DNA from: Apostichopus japonicus
Taxonomy: Eukaryota; Echinodermata; Holothuroidea; Aspidochirotida; Stichopodidae
Direction: 5' to 3'
Assembly: GCF_037975245.1 (NCBI RefSeq)
Contig: NC_092573.1
Location: 15,026,001-15,090,000, forward strand
Length of the DNA stretch: 64,000 bases
The translations under genes and the position numbers were made by a program. Positions 52,100 through 64,000 of the stretch are shown in pieces (position 1 is the first letter of the stretch; every line of letters starts with the position of its first letter). The notes under the pieces were generated by a model. The model was not told the DNA's origin. It saw only the letters and a program-made list of their open reading frames with translations, and did no database searches.

Positions 52100-54175
52100 C
52101 CCCAGTCAGGCTTTCAGTAGTTTGTTTACTTTAATAGGCCTAGATGCATCGTTGTCTTTTGCTGATATTCACCTCACTTCACTTCTTGAAGCTATATTAT
52201 TTTTATTTAGTGTAAAATGTGATGAAAATTTGATGCTGATCCCACAGGTCTGAGAAAGTAATGTTTATTGTGAAATTTTTGAGTACTGCAATATGCCAGC
52301 AGTGCATGCAGTCCCTTCAATGCAGTTGAACCCAATACAAGAGATGTCACCAGCTTTAAAGAGGATGTACTTAATCATGTTATAGGGGAATGTGAAAGGG
52401 TACAAGTTGAGGTGAGAGGTGGGTGTCAAAATTGATGTTTACTAGAACACAAGGTTAACAAGAAAAGTGCAATGGTACTAATAAGGGTATAGGTAATTGG
52501 TAGGAAAAGAGGTCAGTTGAAAAAGATGGAACTGAATAACATATAATGAATGATTACGATCAATGCCAATGCTTCAGAGCGCTATGATGAATGATTACGA
52601 TCAATGCCAATCCTTCAGAGCGCTGTATCGGGCATAACTATACCTAAGGGAGGAGATGAGAGGAGGGGAAAACAGAATATTAAGCAAAAAATGCAATCAT
52701 AGTTGCTGATCATGACACAGATCATATCAATGTTTCTGCAATTACGTTGACATTGTGTTCTTTTATCTGAGCAATTTACCTCTCATTAAATAAATGTTGT
52801 TTTGACGTTTGTTGGTGCAATACGTTAAAAAAAAGTATACTAAACTAAATCGCTACAGGAGCTAAGTACAGCTAGAACAATTTATGCACCCCCAGCACCC
52901 TCAGTCCGTGCAATTAGCAGTTAATAATAGTACAATATTTATGAACATTAATGCATATATATATTCATTCTAATCAGAATCACTGTTTGGGTTTTTGGGA
53001 TGTGCACAAATTCTCTTGAACCACATGCAATATCAGTAATTAAGAGCTTGATATGGGGCCATGTGAAGGGGGGGCAGTCCTAGGGTATATCCAAACCGTG
53101 CCTTCTGGATATGTCTATAGCTAGCTTTGCTATGTTGAAGAGGCCCCAAGGAGGGTCACATACTAAACTTGTTTCTTACTTTACAACATCATGAAAAAGA
53201 GAAGAACTCATAAAAATTTATTTACAATCGACTTTAGGACAGATTTTAACACATCGTTTTACACAGGAAGGTGTTAACAATTATTGGAAGCCACTGTGAG
53301 ACAGTGTATTAGATACATTTCAAGAAGAACAAGGGAAGGGGGCCCAACACAGGTGTTGATGTTGAAATAACCACCTGTGGATGCAAAAGATCCACATGAA
53401 ACCCCCCCCCACCCCCTTCCTGGCAGCCAGAGTTGTCCTTTGTGACAATGTTGCCAAACCTAGTGAATATTAATCCCATCTGATAATGTTGCTGATCTGA
53501 TTAACTGAAATTCTTTCAGGTTTTCTTTTTAATTATTTGTAATTAAGGTGTAGTACTTTGATGATCATACTTGATTCTAAACATGTTACTTGAGTTGACA
53601 AGACAATTACATGACACGTTCATTAATTTGCATGCAAAAAATTGTAAGTTTTTGATCATTAAATGATATGTAATTTGACTAGTTATAGTTTGGGTACTTA
53701 AAACTGTATCGTTTATATTGTATTAAATAATTATAAACATTTGTCTGTAGAAAAGAAAAGGAGAAAAAGGCTGCTTCACAGATAATACACCCGTTATACA
53801 TGTAACTGAACTGCTTAAACTGTGCAACATTTTAAAGCACCCATATACTTCTTTACAAGTTGCAAATATTTGTAATATGAATACATGTGTGGCTTCCCCA
53901 AATGAGAGTGACAAAAACTATAAGCAATAAACTGAAACCTGTTGTGTTCCTTCCTTTCATAATGAAATGAATTATCTATCCAAATTTGAAAATACAAAAT
54001 TGTTCACCAAAAGAATTGAAATTTTGATGTAGCTTGGAATTAATCACACAGTTCAAGCGACATTCCAAATATCACTACATGGATTTTGTATTGAAGCACT
54101 GCACACTGCAGATATCTTACACAGCTGTATTAATGTTAGCAAATGTTGATCAAATAAGGAGACCATATTAAGACA
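52100..54175. other. Non-coding stretch, no recognised gene
   Basis: AT-rich sequence with a 38-bp tandem duplication at about 52548-52625 (GATTACGATCAATGCCAAT then CTTCAGAGCGCT, twice) and a C run at 53401-53415. Confidence 0.5.
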
Positions 54176-54179
54176 CAGA

Positions 54180-54720
54180 GACTATATAAGGGCACAGCAC
54201 AGAGCTTTAGACTGCATCAAATCAGTTCTGAGGATTGCAAAAATAGGCACTTCACTGAGTACATCAAGGCACTGTTTTGGGATGGCACATCAAAGCACCG
54301 AGGGACTGCATCAAGGCACTAAAAGAAAAACTGTATGAATTAAGGCACTACAGAGAAACTGCATCAAGGCACTACTGGGGAGGGAGAGTGGGGCCTATGC
54401 ATCAATACACTGTCAGAGATGCTGCATCAAAGAATTATAGAGAGACTCATGCATCAAGACAATACAAAGAAACTGCACTATAGCCACACTACTGAGGGAC
54501 TGTGCATCAATGCACTGAGGGACTATGCATCAAAGCACTACTGAGGGACTGTGCATCAATGTACTGAAGGACTGTACATGAAAGCACTACTGAGAAACTG
54601 CATGAATTAAGGCACTACAGAGAGATTGCATCAATGCACTTCTGACGAGGGACTGTGTATCAGTGCAATGAGAGACTGCATCAAGGAATTACACAAAGAC
54701 CCATGTGTTTCATGTTAAAT
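54180..54720. repeat. Irregular tandem repeat (GCATCAAGGCAC)
   Basis: Many diverged units of about 25-40 bases built on TGCATCAAGGCACTACTGAG and GGACTGTGCATCAA. Spacing is irregular, which suggests an old array. Confidence 0.8.
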
Positions 54721-55290
54721 TGGTAGAGTATACTCATCATACTTTTGTATTTGCTCCAGTAAGATCTACAGCAATTTCAAGCACGTCCTCTCATTCAAGC
54801 TGAACATGAATAAAGCTTGCATGCCCAACATAAATACATCTGAGGCTGATGTGTTTCATGTTAAATTGTAGACTTTGCAAACTGTTAATGCAATACTCAT
54901 CATTCTTTTGCATTTGCGTCAATCAGATCTACAGCAATTTCAAGCACGTCCTCTTATTCAAGCTGAACATGAATAAAGCTTGCATGCCCAACATAAATAC
55001 ATCTGAGGCTGATGTGTTTCATGTTAAATTGTAGACTTTGCAAACTGTTAATGCAATACTCATCATTCTTTTGCATTTGCGCCAATCAGATCTACAGCAA
55101 TTTCAAGCACGTCCTCTCATTCAAGCTGAACATGAATAAAGCTTGCATGCCCAACATAAATACATCTGAGGCTGATGTGTTTCATGTTAAATTTGTAGAC
55201 TATGCAAACTGTTAATGAAATAATCATCATTCTTTTGCATTTGCTCCAGTCAGATCTACAGCAATTTCAAGCACGTCCTCTCATTCCTGG
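54700..55290. repeat. 163-bp tandem repeat, about 3.6 units
   Basis: Units contain GATGTGTTTCATGTTAAAT, AGATCTACAGCAATTTCAAG, CACGTCCTCTCATTC, then AAGCTGAACATGAATAAAGC and TTGCATGCCCAACATAAATA. The middle units are 163 bases apart (54849 and 55012). The last unit is cut after CACGTCCTCTCATTC. Confidence 0.95.
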
Positions 55291-55501
55291 AAATTGTTGG
55301 CATTCGTAATTACATTTCATAGTCAGATGAGAGAAATTTCAGATTGCAAAAGTGATATTTTTCTCCTGTTTAGCATGTCTGCAGTCTATAAATGACTATT
55401 GGATTTGTGAACAACCAATCAGAGGTACTCCTCGGTATTTAATGAGATTTTCAGCCACAGAACAAGAAACGCAACTTCCCAAGTTTGAACATAAACATTT
55501 T

Positions 55502-55753
55502 AGGAGTGTTAGCTCAGTGGTTTCAACGCCGGTGCCTTCCAATCATAAGGTCCCCAGTTTGAGTCGCTTCAAGATTAATGTATGTCCTCCAGTTACAGAG
55601 TTGTTGACAATTGACAATTCATAATCATGGACATTAAATATGAATGTAAGAGACTGACTTCGGTCAGCCTGCGGCTTTGATAAGCCAATGAGGCTTCTTC
55701 GCAACTTCCTGCTTGCAGGAGGATATAAAATACATACATACATACATACAATA
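55502..55753 (+). mobile_element. tRNA-derived SINE, plus-strand copy
   Basis: The tRNA-like head has an A box TTAGCTCAGTGG (55509-55520) and a B box AGTTTGAGTC (55556-55565) with normal spacing. Then follow a body with GATTAATGTATGTCCTCCAG, GACAATTGACAATTCATAAT and GACTTCGGTCAGCCTGCGG, and an end GCAGGAGGATATAAAATACA that runs into a TACA repeat tail. Such elements are copied by a LINE enzyme and transcribed by RNA polymerase III in their active state. A second copy lies at 60603-60861. Confidence 0.9.
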
Positions 55754-55759
55754 TATACA

Positions 55760-58740
55760 CACATACATTCATGTCCTGCCGTCTGTGGATTGCATCAATA
55801 TAGTCTATAATCGCCCATACAGAATTTTTTTTTTTCCATCATTAACACTCCTCTCAGAAACCACGAATTGACAAACATGACAAAAACATTATAATATATT
55901 CGACTTGGGTTTTTAAGCCTCAAAATATGCATGCAGACGCAAGTTGTTTGTTGTCATTGTTCAACTTCTTAATTTTTTTTTATTGATTTATTTATTCTTG
56001 TTTCACTCTTTCCCTTCTCACGGTATATTCCCCTGAGCATTTCTTGGATTACATGACAAGCAAGCTGTAATTCGAAAGATGTAGCCGAAGAGTCACTTTG
56101 AATTAATGAACAGAACCACAAACTGACTCTTCAGCTCACAGAGAGATCAGGAATTGCACGAGTCTTACATTAAAGTATGCATCACTGCAGTCGTAAAACC
56201 TCTTGTCAGTCCACAGAAGAATATGAAGAAACCAGAACGGATATAACTTCATTTTCTTTTCCTGAATTCTTTTTAACTCACACTTGATTATTTAGGGGGA
56301 AAACCATTTGTGTAAAAATGGGTGTTATCTTTTCTCAATGCTCGAATGGTTAAAAAGCTAATTTCCTGTAAAGCAAATTTTTCTTTCTTTTTGGCATATA
56401 ATGGGGGGGGGGGGTTGGGGGGAAGGAGGGAAACATACATTTCATTTTATTGAGAAACTAAATTAAGAATTAAGAACTGGGATATGAAGTGATGCACATT
56501 TGCCTTTTGACTAGTTTGGAACACACACATGGAAAATGTAATGCATGCATGCACTGATGTTAGAATGTGAAGGAAAATTCCAATATTTTACCATGACATT
56601 TTGTAAAGCAGATGACACTATCACAACTATTATTTTTATCATTTATGACATGAAACGTTATTCCTTATTTTTTCCATACATTTTTCTCTTGATATTGATT
56701 CAGAGATCTGTAAGCAGTAGCTAGCTTATTGATCACTTGCATTAGGACCTAAAGAACAGTGTCATCTTTTGAAAGGAGCATTAGAGTGCCACGGTTGATT
56801 TAGTAGCTAATTGTTTTTTTTAAATTACTATTAAAGCTTTTGATTGATTCAAACTCAAGGAATGGGTCACAGGTATCTAACAACTTATTCCATTTATGAA
56901 CGTTTAAAGATTATGAAATTTCATAACAATTGTAATTTTTTCAAAATATTCTGAGCTGACCATTTATGATTTTCATTTTAGCATCTTTATCAAGATTAAT
57001 TACCCGGGACAAACACTAGCAAAAACAGTAATGAGAAAAACTTAACAAAAATTTTGAAATGTTCAGCTGCATTCCATTAACACCAGCCTATAATGTTTAG
57101 GTGAAAAATTAATTAATTATTAATTAAATTAATTAAGAAAAATTAATTAATGAATCGTTAAAACTTTTCACAATTTTGAAATTCAAAGCCATCATTAATT
57201 AGAAGCTAATAAACATTCCTTTGGTGAAAATAGTGTGAAGATACATTGCAATCTTATTTGGAGTACACACTACAGTAGGTTTGCAAAAGATCGGTGCATG
57301 AGTGAATGCAAGTAAGCTGCCTCCAATTAGCAGTTGCGAATCCTTCACTGTAATTAATGCATGTGCAAAATTTTAACGGTTTCACAGCTCAGATGTCTAT
57401 CGACAGTCAGGCAGAAAACCTGTTAAAAGCAAACTTGTCAGATAACCAGATGTAATCATTCCAGAGAGCGTGCTAAATGATGGCTTTACGGTCAGAGAGG
57501 CTATTGCAATCATATAGAAGTAAATATTATATAAATGGCATGCCAGAAATTCAACTAATATAGCTGCTACTGTTCTATTGGGGCCGGGGGGAGGGGGAGG
57601 AGGCGAGGGGTGGGAGCAGCTCTCACAACTCTGCTGCAGCCAGCTGCTGCAATTTTATTACTATATATGCAATTAGTTCTCTACAGTTTGGTAATATTTT
57701 GCAATAATTCTGACATATAGTTCTCTAATTTTCAGATTTAACTGATACCTGGATGAGACACAGATTCATTGGCTGCAGTGCAATGTCATTTCTCTTCCCA
57801 GTACGTAAACTGCATACTAGCTAGTAGTTTTACCGGACTCACTAATCTGAAGAAGTCGTACCATACCATCGGTATTAAAACTGATCAGATTCCACCTGGG
57901 TGAGTAGATGGCAGAGAACGCTAGACTTCGGCAACGGCGGCAGCCTGAGCAGCTAACAGAATCATCTCAGTCTCGTGCGTAGAGTTCTGGATCAACTAAA
58001 GGTGAGCTATAAGGCGCATCTGACAGAATTGCTCAACATCATCAACTGGATTATAAAACCGCCTCGCGAAACAAACCAGCCCGATCCTTTCAGTCGAAAT
58101 TTAATTTAACCCGATTAAATTCTCCGGGGGATTGACCTAATTTGAGGGAAATCTGGATGATAAGTAGCTGGATTAGGGATAGAAATGAAAGTCAGCTGAT
58201 GTCAACAGCCACTTTATGTCTGAAGTAGGTCATGTTTATATGGACACTGTTAATCAGGCAGTCCGACCTCATCTTGCTTCATTAGCTTCGCCTCCCTTAA
58301 TCTTCCTCCCTGCTGATATTAACATATCTTCACCGTTCACTCTCTTCTCCCTAATGTAGCTGATCGTACTGAAAGTTAGAGGACGTGTGTGGGTGTATAA
58401 AAGGGTCTCATTTTGTGTAATTCCAACAATTCTGGGAAATTTAGAAACCATAGAATATGCCTTAAACTGTGCACACTATAAATGTTGTCTAAATGTTAAT
58501 GAAATGATGCATGGCACCTCACAAAAGCAGTGAAGCCGACAAGTCTCTCTTCAGAGACAGAACCAGTAGAAAGTACCTGAATCCAACCTTGACTCCCAGA
58601 GTACCTCATCTAAACCCCTGCCACCAGAGATGGAAATACAAATTTTTGAGCAATATTAATACCTCCAATTAACCAGCAAATTAACCAATATAGAATTAAC
58701 AAGGACCAACCCCAAGAGACCGATCAGCAGCTCAGCTTTC
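55760..58740. other. Non-coding stretch, no recognised gene
   Basis: AT-rich sequence with a G run at 56404-56424, an AATTAATTAA-rich patch at 57105-57150 and a G-rich tract at 57580-57615. The region 57900-57990 is less AT-rich and holds a 24-codon plus-strand frame (from ATG near 57909) of unknown meaning. Confidence 0.45.
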
Positions 58741-58744
58741 TGAA

Positions 58745-58900
58745 GGACAGTCCAAGTAATATCTCGAGCTAACAGAGATACTGATTCTGTATGTTGTCTA
58801 TGCTCTTCCTCTCTGTAGGACAGTCCAGGTAATATTTCGAGCTAACAGAGCTACTGATTTTGTATGTTGTGTAATATGCTCATCCTCTCTGAAGGACAGT
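58745..58900. repeat. Tandem duplication of about 74 bp next to a MITE
   Basis: GGACAGTCCAAGTAATAT, then CGAGCTAACAGAG and TGTATGTTGT, starts at 58745 and again at 58818. A third start GGACAGT at 58894 is cut by the MITE that begins at 58901. Confidence 0.85.
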
Positions 58901-59245
58901 CATAGGCATAGGAGGTGGGGGGGCTGGGAGGGGGGCTGCAGGCCCCCCAACCAAAACGTTTTGTGAAAATTCGGGCAACTGCCGAGAATTTTTTGGGCAT
59001 CTACTGAAAGAAAAATAATTTGCAATGTGTGCTACAATGGTTAAACTTATTATTATTATTATCATTGTAACGACTTCCCCAATAATTCTAACCAATTTGG
59101 AAGGGTTATAACACAGAAAATGATTGTATGCTATTGGCATGCGATGTAATAACCCATGCATGCCTATATGATATGCACATTAAGATGTCGAACGCGTGCG
59201 GAGCGCTCTAAAAATTTTGGTTATATTTTTTGGGCAAGTCTTTCC
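58901..59245. mobile_element. hAT MITE, family CATAGGCGTAGGAG, one end lost
   Basis: The start CATAGGCATAGGAGG and G-rich GGGGCTGCAGG match the ends of the copies at 9788 and 26397. The interior matches the long copy at 9788 in reverse orientation (GAAAGAAAAATAATTTGCAA, AATAACCCATGCATGCCTA). The far end fades after GGTTATATTTTTTGGGCAAG (59219-59238) without the expected CTCCTACGCCTATG, so it is truncated or diverged. Confidence 0.85.
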
Positions 59246-59249
59246 AACT

Positions 59250-60600
59250 AAAATCAACCTATTCAATTACTTTCAAGTGTACACATTAGGTGAAAGTCTC
59301 CTCAGTAATATAAGAAACCTGGTCCAGAAACCTGCAAGATTGCCCAATTCTACAGAACTAAGTCAGTCTCTCTGAAATAATGCAATTAATCTGGCTCACT
59401 TCCCAATCACTGATTGTTGATTTATCTTAGACCAGCCATGATAGACAATGCAGTGTAGAAGTATAGCTGGTAAGTGGGATGATACAGTTACAGACTTCAT
59501 TAGTTAGAAGAGAACTTACTTATCTTACTGAACTAACAAAATTGGCCTGGGCTATGTTTAATCAAGCAGACATCTACAGAGAAGAGATAGAAAATCTATT
59601 GGGAAAGATATACCTTGTAAGATTTGAACTTTTGATCCACTTACTTCCTTGATATTAAAATTTTTATTTGTCATGCTTTTGCATTCTTTTTATAACCTGA
59701 ATATATAATACTGGGAATAAAAAAAATTGAAGTTCAAATGTATAGGAAGGGAGACAAAAACTATCTGACTAGCTGTTGATATGACCACTCAGTGGATCTA
59801 ATCCCCTATTTGCTGCATGAGACAGTTTGAAAGGTTCCGAAAACAAAGCATCTCTTTGCAAACTAAACATGTATTGATAACTGTTCATTTCTTCCTTCCA
59901 ATATTTCCCATTCATGTAACACATTCTGGAGGATTGCATCAATTGCATTCCAATTTGTAATGCATCCAAAAGACCTTGAAACTGTAACTTTTATAGACAT
60001 ATATCTCTCATGTGCAGGGGTAATTGATACTGTAAACTGACCATACATATTGTATTGTCTATTGAATGTAGGGCCATTAGTTACCATAGTAACACAAGCT
60101 CTTCCACATCGAATTGTTACTAAATTTAAGTCAATCCTCAAAGAGCTTTCAACCCTGGAGGAATTTTATTCCAGCTTGTTCTTTCAAACAATGCCTGTTT
60201 AAAGTTTAATTTACTAACATGTTTTTTACAAGTTCAGTTACTATGGTGACTTTGAATTTCACTCATCATGTCTGTTCTGTAACATACACATGTATGGTAG
60301 ATATTCAGCATGAATAACTGATTATAAAGACAAAAAAAAACAGCGAATGTTTACAAGACTGAACATTCATTCTCACAATAAAAATAAAAAAAAACCACAA
60401 AGCACTATGATCCTATAAAAGCATGATTCGATGTGAGAGCTGGGTATGTGAATTGCGGAACATTTGGCTTCTAAATTTTATTGTTAATCCAGCCATTGAA
60501 TCACTCAAATCTAGTGGAAGAAGTTGAGACATACTGTCTCCTACATAATACATACCCTGATGTAAAGGCATAGGCCCTTAGATACTATGCATCATGGACA
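59250..60600. other. Non-coding stretch, no recognised gene
   Basis: Unique AT-rich sequence. The overlapping minus-strand frames at 59769-60141 (66 and 92 codons) look compositionally protein-like but have no recognised motif and no clear splice borders. Confidence 0.4.
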
Positions 60601-60602
60601 CA

Positions 60603-60861
60603 AATATTGTATTGTATTGTATTGTATTTTAGATCCTCCTGCAAGCATGCGGGAACTCGCGAAGAAGCCATCATTGGCTTATCAAAGCCACAAGCTGACC
60701 GAAGTCAGTCTCTTTGAGTCATATTTTAACGTCCATGATTATGAATTGTCAATTGTCAACAATCTGTAACTGGACGACATACATTAATCTTGGAGTGACT
60801 CAAACTCGGGACCTTATGAGTGAAAGGCACCGGCGTCAACTACTGAGCTAACACTCCCGAA
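60603..60861 (-). mobile_element. tRNA-derived SINE, minus-strand copy
   Basis: The reverse complement of the family at 55502. On the minus strand it starts with GGAGTGTTAGCTCAGTAG (A box near 60850-60838), has a B box GAGTTTGAGTC (60807-60797) and the same body words, and ends GCAGGAGGATCTAAAATACA followed by an ACAAT repeat tail (60628-60603). The tail repeat differs from the TACA tail of the other copy. Confidence 0.9.
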
Positions 60862-61129
60862 TACACTCCCCAAATAGAAGCCTATGTACTGCATATTGGT
60901 AGTAAAATAGTACACTGTATCTCAGATAGTCCTTCATTTACAGTGACATACTGTCCCCTAGATACAGTCCTTTGAAGGAAAAAAATCCTACTAGACATTG
61001 ACAATTAGATTATTGTCTCCTAGATTCCATCCCTATATATATACAGACATACTGTCCCTTAGATACTATTCTCTTATAAAGACAAATACCCAGCACATAT
61101 TTACATTACATGTATACTGTCTCCTACAG

Positions 61130-62640
61130 TAGGTTTATCTAATACATACCTTCCCCTGAAGACAACACTCTCATCAAGGCAATACCTAGTACATTTTTAC
61201 ATTAACATAATGTCTAATAAAGTAGATTTCTCTGAGACATAAATACATACTGTCCCTCAAAGACAACGCTCTCATGGAGACAATACACAGTACATATTTA
61301 CATTCAAATACTGTCTCATAGTAGGTTTCTCTAGTAGATAAATTCATACTGTCCCCTGAAGACAACACTCCCATGGGGCAATACCTTACATTAACATTTG
61401 GTTTCCTACAGTAAGTTTCTCTAGTAGATAAATTCATACTGTCCCCTGAAGACAACACTCCCATGGGGCAATACAGTACCTTACTTTAACATATGGTTTC
61501 CTATAGTAGGTTTCTCTAGTAGTAGATAAATTCATACTGTCCCCTGAAGACAACACTCTCATTGAGACAATACCTTGCATTAACATATGGTTTCCTACAG
61601 TAGGTTTCTCTAGTAGATAAATTCATACTGTCCCCTGAAGACAACACTCCCATGGGACAATACCTTACATTAACATATGGGTTCCTACAGTAGGTTTCTC
61701 TAGTAAAATTCATACTTTCCCCTGAAGACAACACTCTCATGGAGGCAATACCTTACATTAACATGTCTCATACAGTAGGTTTCTCTAGTAGATTAATTCA
61801 TACTGTCCCCTGAAGATAACACTCCCATGGAGACAATACCTTACATTAACATGTCTCATACAGTAGGTTTCTCTAGTAGATTAATTCATACTGTCCCCTG
61901 AAGATAACACTCCCATGGAGACAATACCTTACATTAACATGTCTCATACAGTAGGTTTCTCTAGTAGATAAATTCATACTGTCCCCTGAAGACAACACTC
62001 CCATGGAGACAATACCTTACATTAACATGTCTCATACAGTAGGTTTCTCTAGTAGATAAATTCATACTGTCCCCTGAAGACAACACTCCCATGGAGACAA
62101 TACCTTACATTAACATGTCTCATACAGTAGGTTTCTCTAGTAGATAAATTCATACTGTCCCCTGAAGACAACAGTCCCATGGAGACAATACCTTACATTA
62201 ACATGTCTCATACAGTAGGTTTCTCTAGTAGATTAATTCATACTGTCCCCTGAAGATAACACTCCCATGGAGACAATACCTTACATTAACATGTCTCATA
62301 CAGTAGGTTTCTCTAGTAGATTAATTCATACTGTCCCCTGAAGACAACACTCCCATGGAGACAATACCTTTCATTAACATATGATCTCCTACAGTAGGTT
62401 TCTCTAGTAGATAAATTCATACTGTCCCCTGAAGAAAACACTCCCATGGAGACAATACCTTACATTAACATGTCTCATACAGTAGGTTTCTCTAGTAGAT
62501 TAATTCATACTGTCCCCTGAAGACAACACTCCCATGGAGACAATACCTTACATTAACATGTCTCATACAGTAGGTTTCTCTAGTAGATTAATTCATACTG
62601 TCCCCTGAAGACAACAGTCCCATGGGGCAATACCTATAGA
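61130..62640. repeat. 88-bp minisatellite, about 17 units
   Basis: Units contain CATACTGTCCCCTGAAGAC, AACACTCCCATGGAGACAAT, ACCTTACATTAACATGTCTC and ATACAGTAGGTTTCTCTAGT. The clear units are 88 bases apart (61761 and 61849). The first units (61130-61560) are more diverged, the later ones nearly identical, as expected if recent spread occurred in the right part. Confidence 0.96.
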
Positions 62641-63519
62641 TATATATATCTGCATTAGATACTGTTTCCCAGATTGTATTCCCAAATACATAGAACATAC
62701 TGTCCCCTGAGAACCATCCTCTTATGAAGACCAATACCTAGCACATATGTATATTAAGATACTGTAGCCTAGATGCTATTCTATCAATACCTAACACATA
62801 CATATTTTAAGATACTGTAGCCTAGATGCTATTCTCTAACATATAGAGTCATACCGCCCCTTTCGCCTTGCTCACATTTCAGAAAGCAAAGGGGATCTGA
62901 TACCTGCAGGGCGATGGTGTGAGTGTGTTTGCCCTCAGGACCAAGCATGGTCTCCCTTATCATGGACCTCCATGCCCTTACCAGGATGAACCAGCAAGTG
63001 CAATCAAGATTGTAGCATGAATGTTCACGCAAACACAGTGTGGAGCAAGAGCAAAGGTGGGTGCACTGAAGTACTATGACTTACTAATTGAATTGTAATC
63101 AATCATCATAACCTTTTCCCTCTTGTATAATTGTTCTTTCTTTTAAAAACATTGATCCACCACCCATTCTCATATGTGGAGGCGTCATGAGCAGGTTTTA
63201 TTAGGTGGGAAAATAAGATCCTGATCCATCTTGCATTCTCAATTGTGATTAAGGCTTTACATACAATACTCTCATGATTACAAATACCTACTTCATTTCT
63301 GTAAGTTAACTGTGTCACTAGCTAGATCAGTGGCTAACATTTTTAGTCCCATAACCCAGAATCTTCCTATCTAGAGGACTGAGCCACAACTTTACCAAAT
63401 AACTGAATCCATTTATGTGAGCAACCTCTGAAATCTGTAGAAAGTCAATTTTCTGACATCTGAAAAAAACCCTACCCAAAATTGTTTGCGACTCATAACT
63501 TGCAAAAAGTGGACCTAGG
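62640..63519. other. Spacer between two related minisatellites
   Basis: 62660-62840 holds diverged pieces of the neighbouring arrays (ATACTGT, CCTAG, ATGCTATTCT words). The rest is unique sequence without a supported gene. Confidence 0.5.
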
Positions 63520-64000
63520 TACTATCCTTTCATATACTGAGACATACCGTCCCCGAGATACTATCCTCTCATGGAAGACAGATACCTAGAACATTATTTC
63601 TAGCAACATACTCGATACTGTCCTCTCTTATACAGAGACATACCGTCCCCGAGATACTATCCTCTCATGGAAGACAGATACCTAGAACATTATTTCTAGC
63701 AACATACTCGATACTGTCCTCTCTTATACAGAGACATACCGTCCCCGAGATACTATCCTCTCATGGAAGACAGATACCTAGAACATTATTTCTAGCAACA
63801 TACTCGATACTGTCCTCTCTTATACAGAGACATACCGTCCCCGAGATACTATCCTCTCATGGAAGACAGATACCTAGAACATATTTCTAGCAACATACTA
63901 GATACTGTCCCTTCTTATACAGAGACATATCGTCCCCGAGATATTATCCTCTCATGGAAGACAGATACCTAGAACATATTTCTAGCAACATACTAGATAC
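63520..64000. repeat. 96-bp minisatellite running off the window edge, about 5 units
   Basis: Units contain GAGACATACCGTCCCCGAGA, TACTATCCTCTCATGGAAGA, CAGATACCTAGAACAT and TTCTAGCAACATACTCGATA. GACATACCG recurs at 63541 and 63637, giving 96 bases. It shares words with the 88-bp array (ATACTGTCC, CTCATGG, AATACCT), so both may come from one ancestor. The true length is unknown because the array is cut by the window end. Confidence 0.95.

Noticed and set aside
55505-55575. tRNA gene
   Set aside because: A and B boxes are present, but the cloverleaf is degenerate, a SINE body and tail follow, and a second copy exists at 60603-60861.
59769-60141. Two overlapping minus-strand open frames of 66 and 92 codons
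   Set aside because: Composition is plausible, but there is no recognised motif, no clear splice site pair and no link to the exchanger; kept only as a remark in the stretch description.

Overview
The window is nuclear DNA from an animal. It is AT-rich, almost gene-free and packed with minisatellites, small DNA-transposon relics (MITEs), LINE fragments and tRNA-derived SINEs. The only gene I can support has spliced exons with canonical GT/AG borders, a 13.3-kb intron and a metazoan-type protein. The element mix (L2/CR1-like LINE, Harbinger-, hAT- and Kolobok-like elements, tRNA SINEs) fits a marine invertebrate such as an echinoderm or hemichordate. That placement is inference; the phylum is not proven by the sequence.

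Gene content. Three exons on the minus strand (28597-28478, 15137-15001 and 14208-13956) splice in frame into the C-terminal half (169 residues) of a K+-dependent Na+/Ca2+ exchanger of the NCKX/SLC24A1-2 type, ending in a TAG stop. They hold the alpha-2 repeat with both acidic residues linked to Ca2+ and K+ binding in this family. The alpha-1 half and the N-terminus should lie at higher coordinates; I found no convincing exon for them up to 64000, so they may be small exons I missed or lie outside the window.

Mobile elements. 3095-4173: Harbinger-type element with TIRs, a TAA duplication and a dead transposase fragment. 5548-6665: L2/CR1-like LINE 3' end broken by a complete hAT MITE (5880-6377) with an 8-bp duplication. 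9788-10149, 26397-26585 and 58901-59245: three copies of a second hAT MITE family. 16547-17752: a third hAT-like element with a perfect 8-bp duplication. 20030-21060: dead LINE reverse-transcriptase tail on the minus strand. 31061-32088: TIR element of unknown class. 36987-37594: TTAA-flanked Kolobok-like element. 43703-43876, 45204-45754 and 50118-50808: further inverted-repeat elements. SINEs lie at 55502-55753 (+) and 60603-60861 (-), and a probable one at 52018-52090.

Tandem arrays. 5240-5545 (AT-rich), 7866-9350 (53 bp), 21905-22470 (40 bp), 34150-34630 (about 101 bp), 35870-36246 (107 bp), 38840-40915 (75 bp, with a 223-bp higher-order repeat), 50350-50675 (162 bp), 54180-54720 (irregular), 54700-55290 (163 bp), 61130-62640 (88 bp) and 63520-64000 (96 bp, running off the edge). 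Together these cover about 8 kb.

I see no CRISPR array, operon, rRNA gene or intact tRNA gene, and no system I would call a new biological machine. The most unusual signals are the higher-order satellite, an unexplained 14-bp motif occurring four times in 2.8 kb, and transposon insertions that can be read precisely.
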